DNA from: Entonaema liquescens
Taxonomy: Eukaryota; Ascomycota; Sordariomycetes; Xylariales; Xylariaceae
Direction of reading: 5' to 3'
DNA length: 64,000 nucleotides
Assembly: GCA_902805475.1 (NCBI GenBank)
Contig: CADCSX010000007.1
Location: 2,356,001-2,420,000 of the forward strand
Shown: positions 62,675 to 64,000 of the stretch, piece by piece
Layout: every line of letters begins with the position of its first letter
How positions within the stretch are numbered: position 1 is the stretch's first letter
Notes under the pieces: generated by a model
What the model saw: only the letters and a program-made list of their open reading frames with translations
The model's database searches: none
Told to the model about the DNA's origin: nothing
Program-made: the position numbers and the translations under genes

Positions 62675-64000
62675 TAATAATAAATAAGCTTCTAGACCGC
62701 CTACAACGAATCTAGAGTACACCCAACCAAGGATTAGTCTCATGCGCGTGTTGGTCCTAAACTAGGTGCCGAAGTCAGCATTGCTACGCGGTCGGGCGCC
62801 GGGATCCCTAAGAAATCCGAGTTCCGAATCGCTGTTTTACTCATCTCGGCCATCTGATAATCCTATAGGTTATCGGTGCTGCTGCGCTCGTTTACGCTTT
62901 CCATCAGAAAAAGCGGATCCATTGACTAGATGACGCACATCATTCTTGCGCGTATGGGTGCCTAATGCAGTGAAGAAGTAAGCAGTTGTAACAGTCGTAT
63001 CATATCAGTTGCAGAACATTGATCGTAGGTTTCTATCAACAAACGGTGTGACTCTTAGGTATGACTCTGCTGACTTGCCCGATAAGATAACTGCCGGGGG
63101 TATACGAAGATCCTATCATACACACCCTATTCAAATTCCTACCCAAATATTCGTCATTGCAAGATCGCATCGGGTAGTTATTATAGTCAAGCAGATCTAG
63201 TTATAGTTAAAGTCATGTAGTATCTAGGTAATTCCAAGTAACTAGGTACGTAGTTGATGAACTAACCAATCTGCCAATCTGCCAATATAGTTTAAAGTTA
63301 GCGCCAAAGCATGCGGTGTCAGGTTACTGGGATGTGGGGTAGCCTGGTTTAATAGCGTGTGGTTAGCACCTGTCCTGTAATAAACGGAATTGAAGAAGCA
63401 CAAAGTACCAGTTCCGTAGTACACACGTACGACTGCTACATTAACAGATCAGAATCTCGTGCAACGGCGGAGTGGACCCTTTATATCCCAGCCGGGGTTC
63501 TGAGATGACAAGGCACGATATTTTTCGTTGGCCCCATCCAATTTTCAACGTGGTTTCATATTCGGATCCCGCTGCCGTTGCGAAAGAGTATAGAATACTA
63601 TTAATGGAAGTTGAATGGAAGTCGAATGGTTGGTTGCATTGCTTGCTGCCCCTTTAACAGGTGCGCGATAGAGCTTCGCGTAGCTTAGTCTTTCTTTAGT
63701 AACTCCTTAGCTCGGTATGTATACATCATAGATTCCATTACATAAGGTACCTCAGCTACTTTTATATATGTATGTAGACAAATAATAAGACAATGAGTCA
63801 ATGGAAATCTCAGAAGGAACGGATCGATAGAACTAAACTAGATATCATTGAAGCTAGAAGTATACGTCGTATAAGTTAGTACGTGATATGCAGTGTACTT
63901 CGTATATCTCGTTTTCCAGAATGCTCGCATTCAGCCCACGTACCCAACACCGAATTGACTCCATGCGGTACCCCACTTCGGTACATACCTTAATACTGCG
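62675..64000. other. Right-hand flank of the element, no gene recognised
   Basis: Base composition returns to normal immediately after the right TIR. Frames of about 60 codons (63009-63200, 63242-63424 and 63472-63657) have no motif support. TACCTAG-type words occur again. Confidence 0.5.

Noticed and set aside
1..64000. tRNA or 5S rRNA genes
   Set aside because: I looked for B-box-like GGTTCRA words with a matching A box and for 5S-like sequence and found no convincing candidate by eye; a tRNAscan run would be decisive.

Overview
The window looks like nuclear DNA of a filamentous ascomycete (Pezizomycotina, most likely Sordariomycetes; a xylarialean-type fungus is a guess). The genes carry short GT-AG introns of about 47-350 nt, several with CTAAC/TACTAAG-like branch points. 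Housekeeping proteins are of fungal type, intergenic spacers are long, and one block shows the AT-saturated signature of repeat-induced point mutation (RIP). All gene names rest on recognising protein motifs by eye; no database search was possible.

Layout from left to right. 1-875 (-): coiled-coil protein running off the edge. 3173-4072 (-): eIF6/TIF6. 4980-6968 (-): conserved protein of unknown function with a disturbed N-terminal half. 8538-9965 (+): SUMO-activating enzyme subunit 1 (AOS1/SAE1) whose catalytic core is partly missing. 11702-14571 (-): large disordered conserved fungal protein. 16980-17828 (+): BMT5-type 25S rRNA methyltransferase. 20034-21135 (-): AT-hook protein. 24996-27973 (+): SET2 H3K36 methyltransferase. 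29561-31159 (-): mitochondrial-type GABA transaminase. 31160-39437: gene-poor spacer of 8.3 kb. 39438-40850 (+): four-TM membrane protein. 42046-43699 (+): RAD23. 44543-46543 (-): TFIIIB subunit BDP1. 47415-50097 (+): BRE1 E3 ligase. 50516-51448 (-): SARAF-like ER protein. 52547-62674: AT-saturated block without usable ORFs. 62675-64000: spacer.

The genes are dispersed housekeeping genes, not a biosynthetic cluster. Two act on transcribing chromatin (SET2 on H3K36, BRE1 on H2B), BDP1 serves Pol III, TIF6 and BMT5 serve 60S ribosome biogenesis, and RAD23, BRE1 and AOS1 belong to ubiquitin/SUMO pathways. I see no operon-like functional coupling.

The most notable observation is that the roughly 10.1 kb AT block is bounded by a pair of about 90-bp inverted repeats. 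Their outer 66 positions differ only by transitions, and each copy is flanked by a TA dinucleotide. The block therefore reads as one very large, RIP-ruined terminal-inverted-repeat element rather than anonymous AT-rich DNA. Inside it, surviving C and G are distributed in strand-asymmetric patches and largely as CpG, and it carries a 36-bp minisatellite. The second notable observation is the AOS1 gene, in which motifs of the E1 nucleotide-binding domain survive as short fragments in three different frames.
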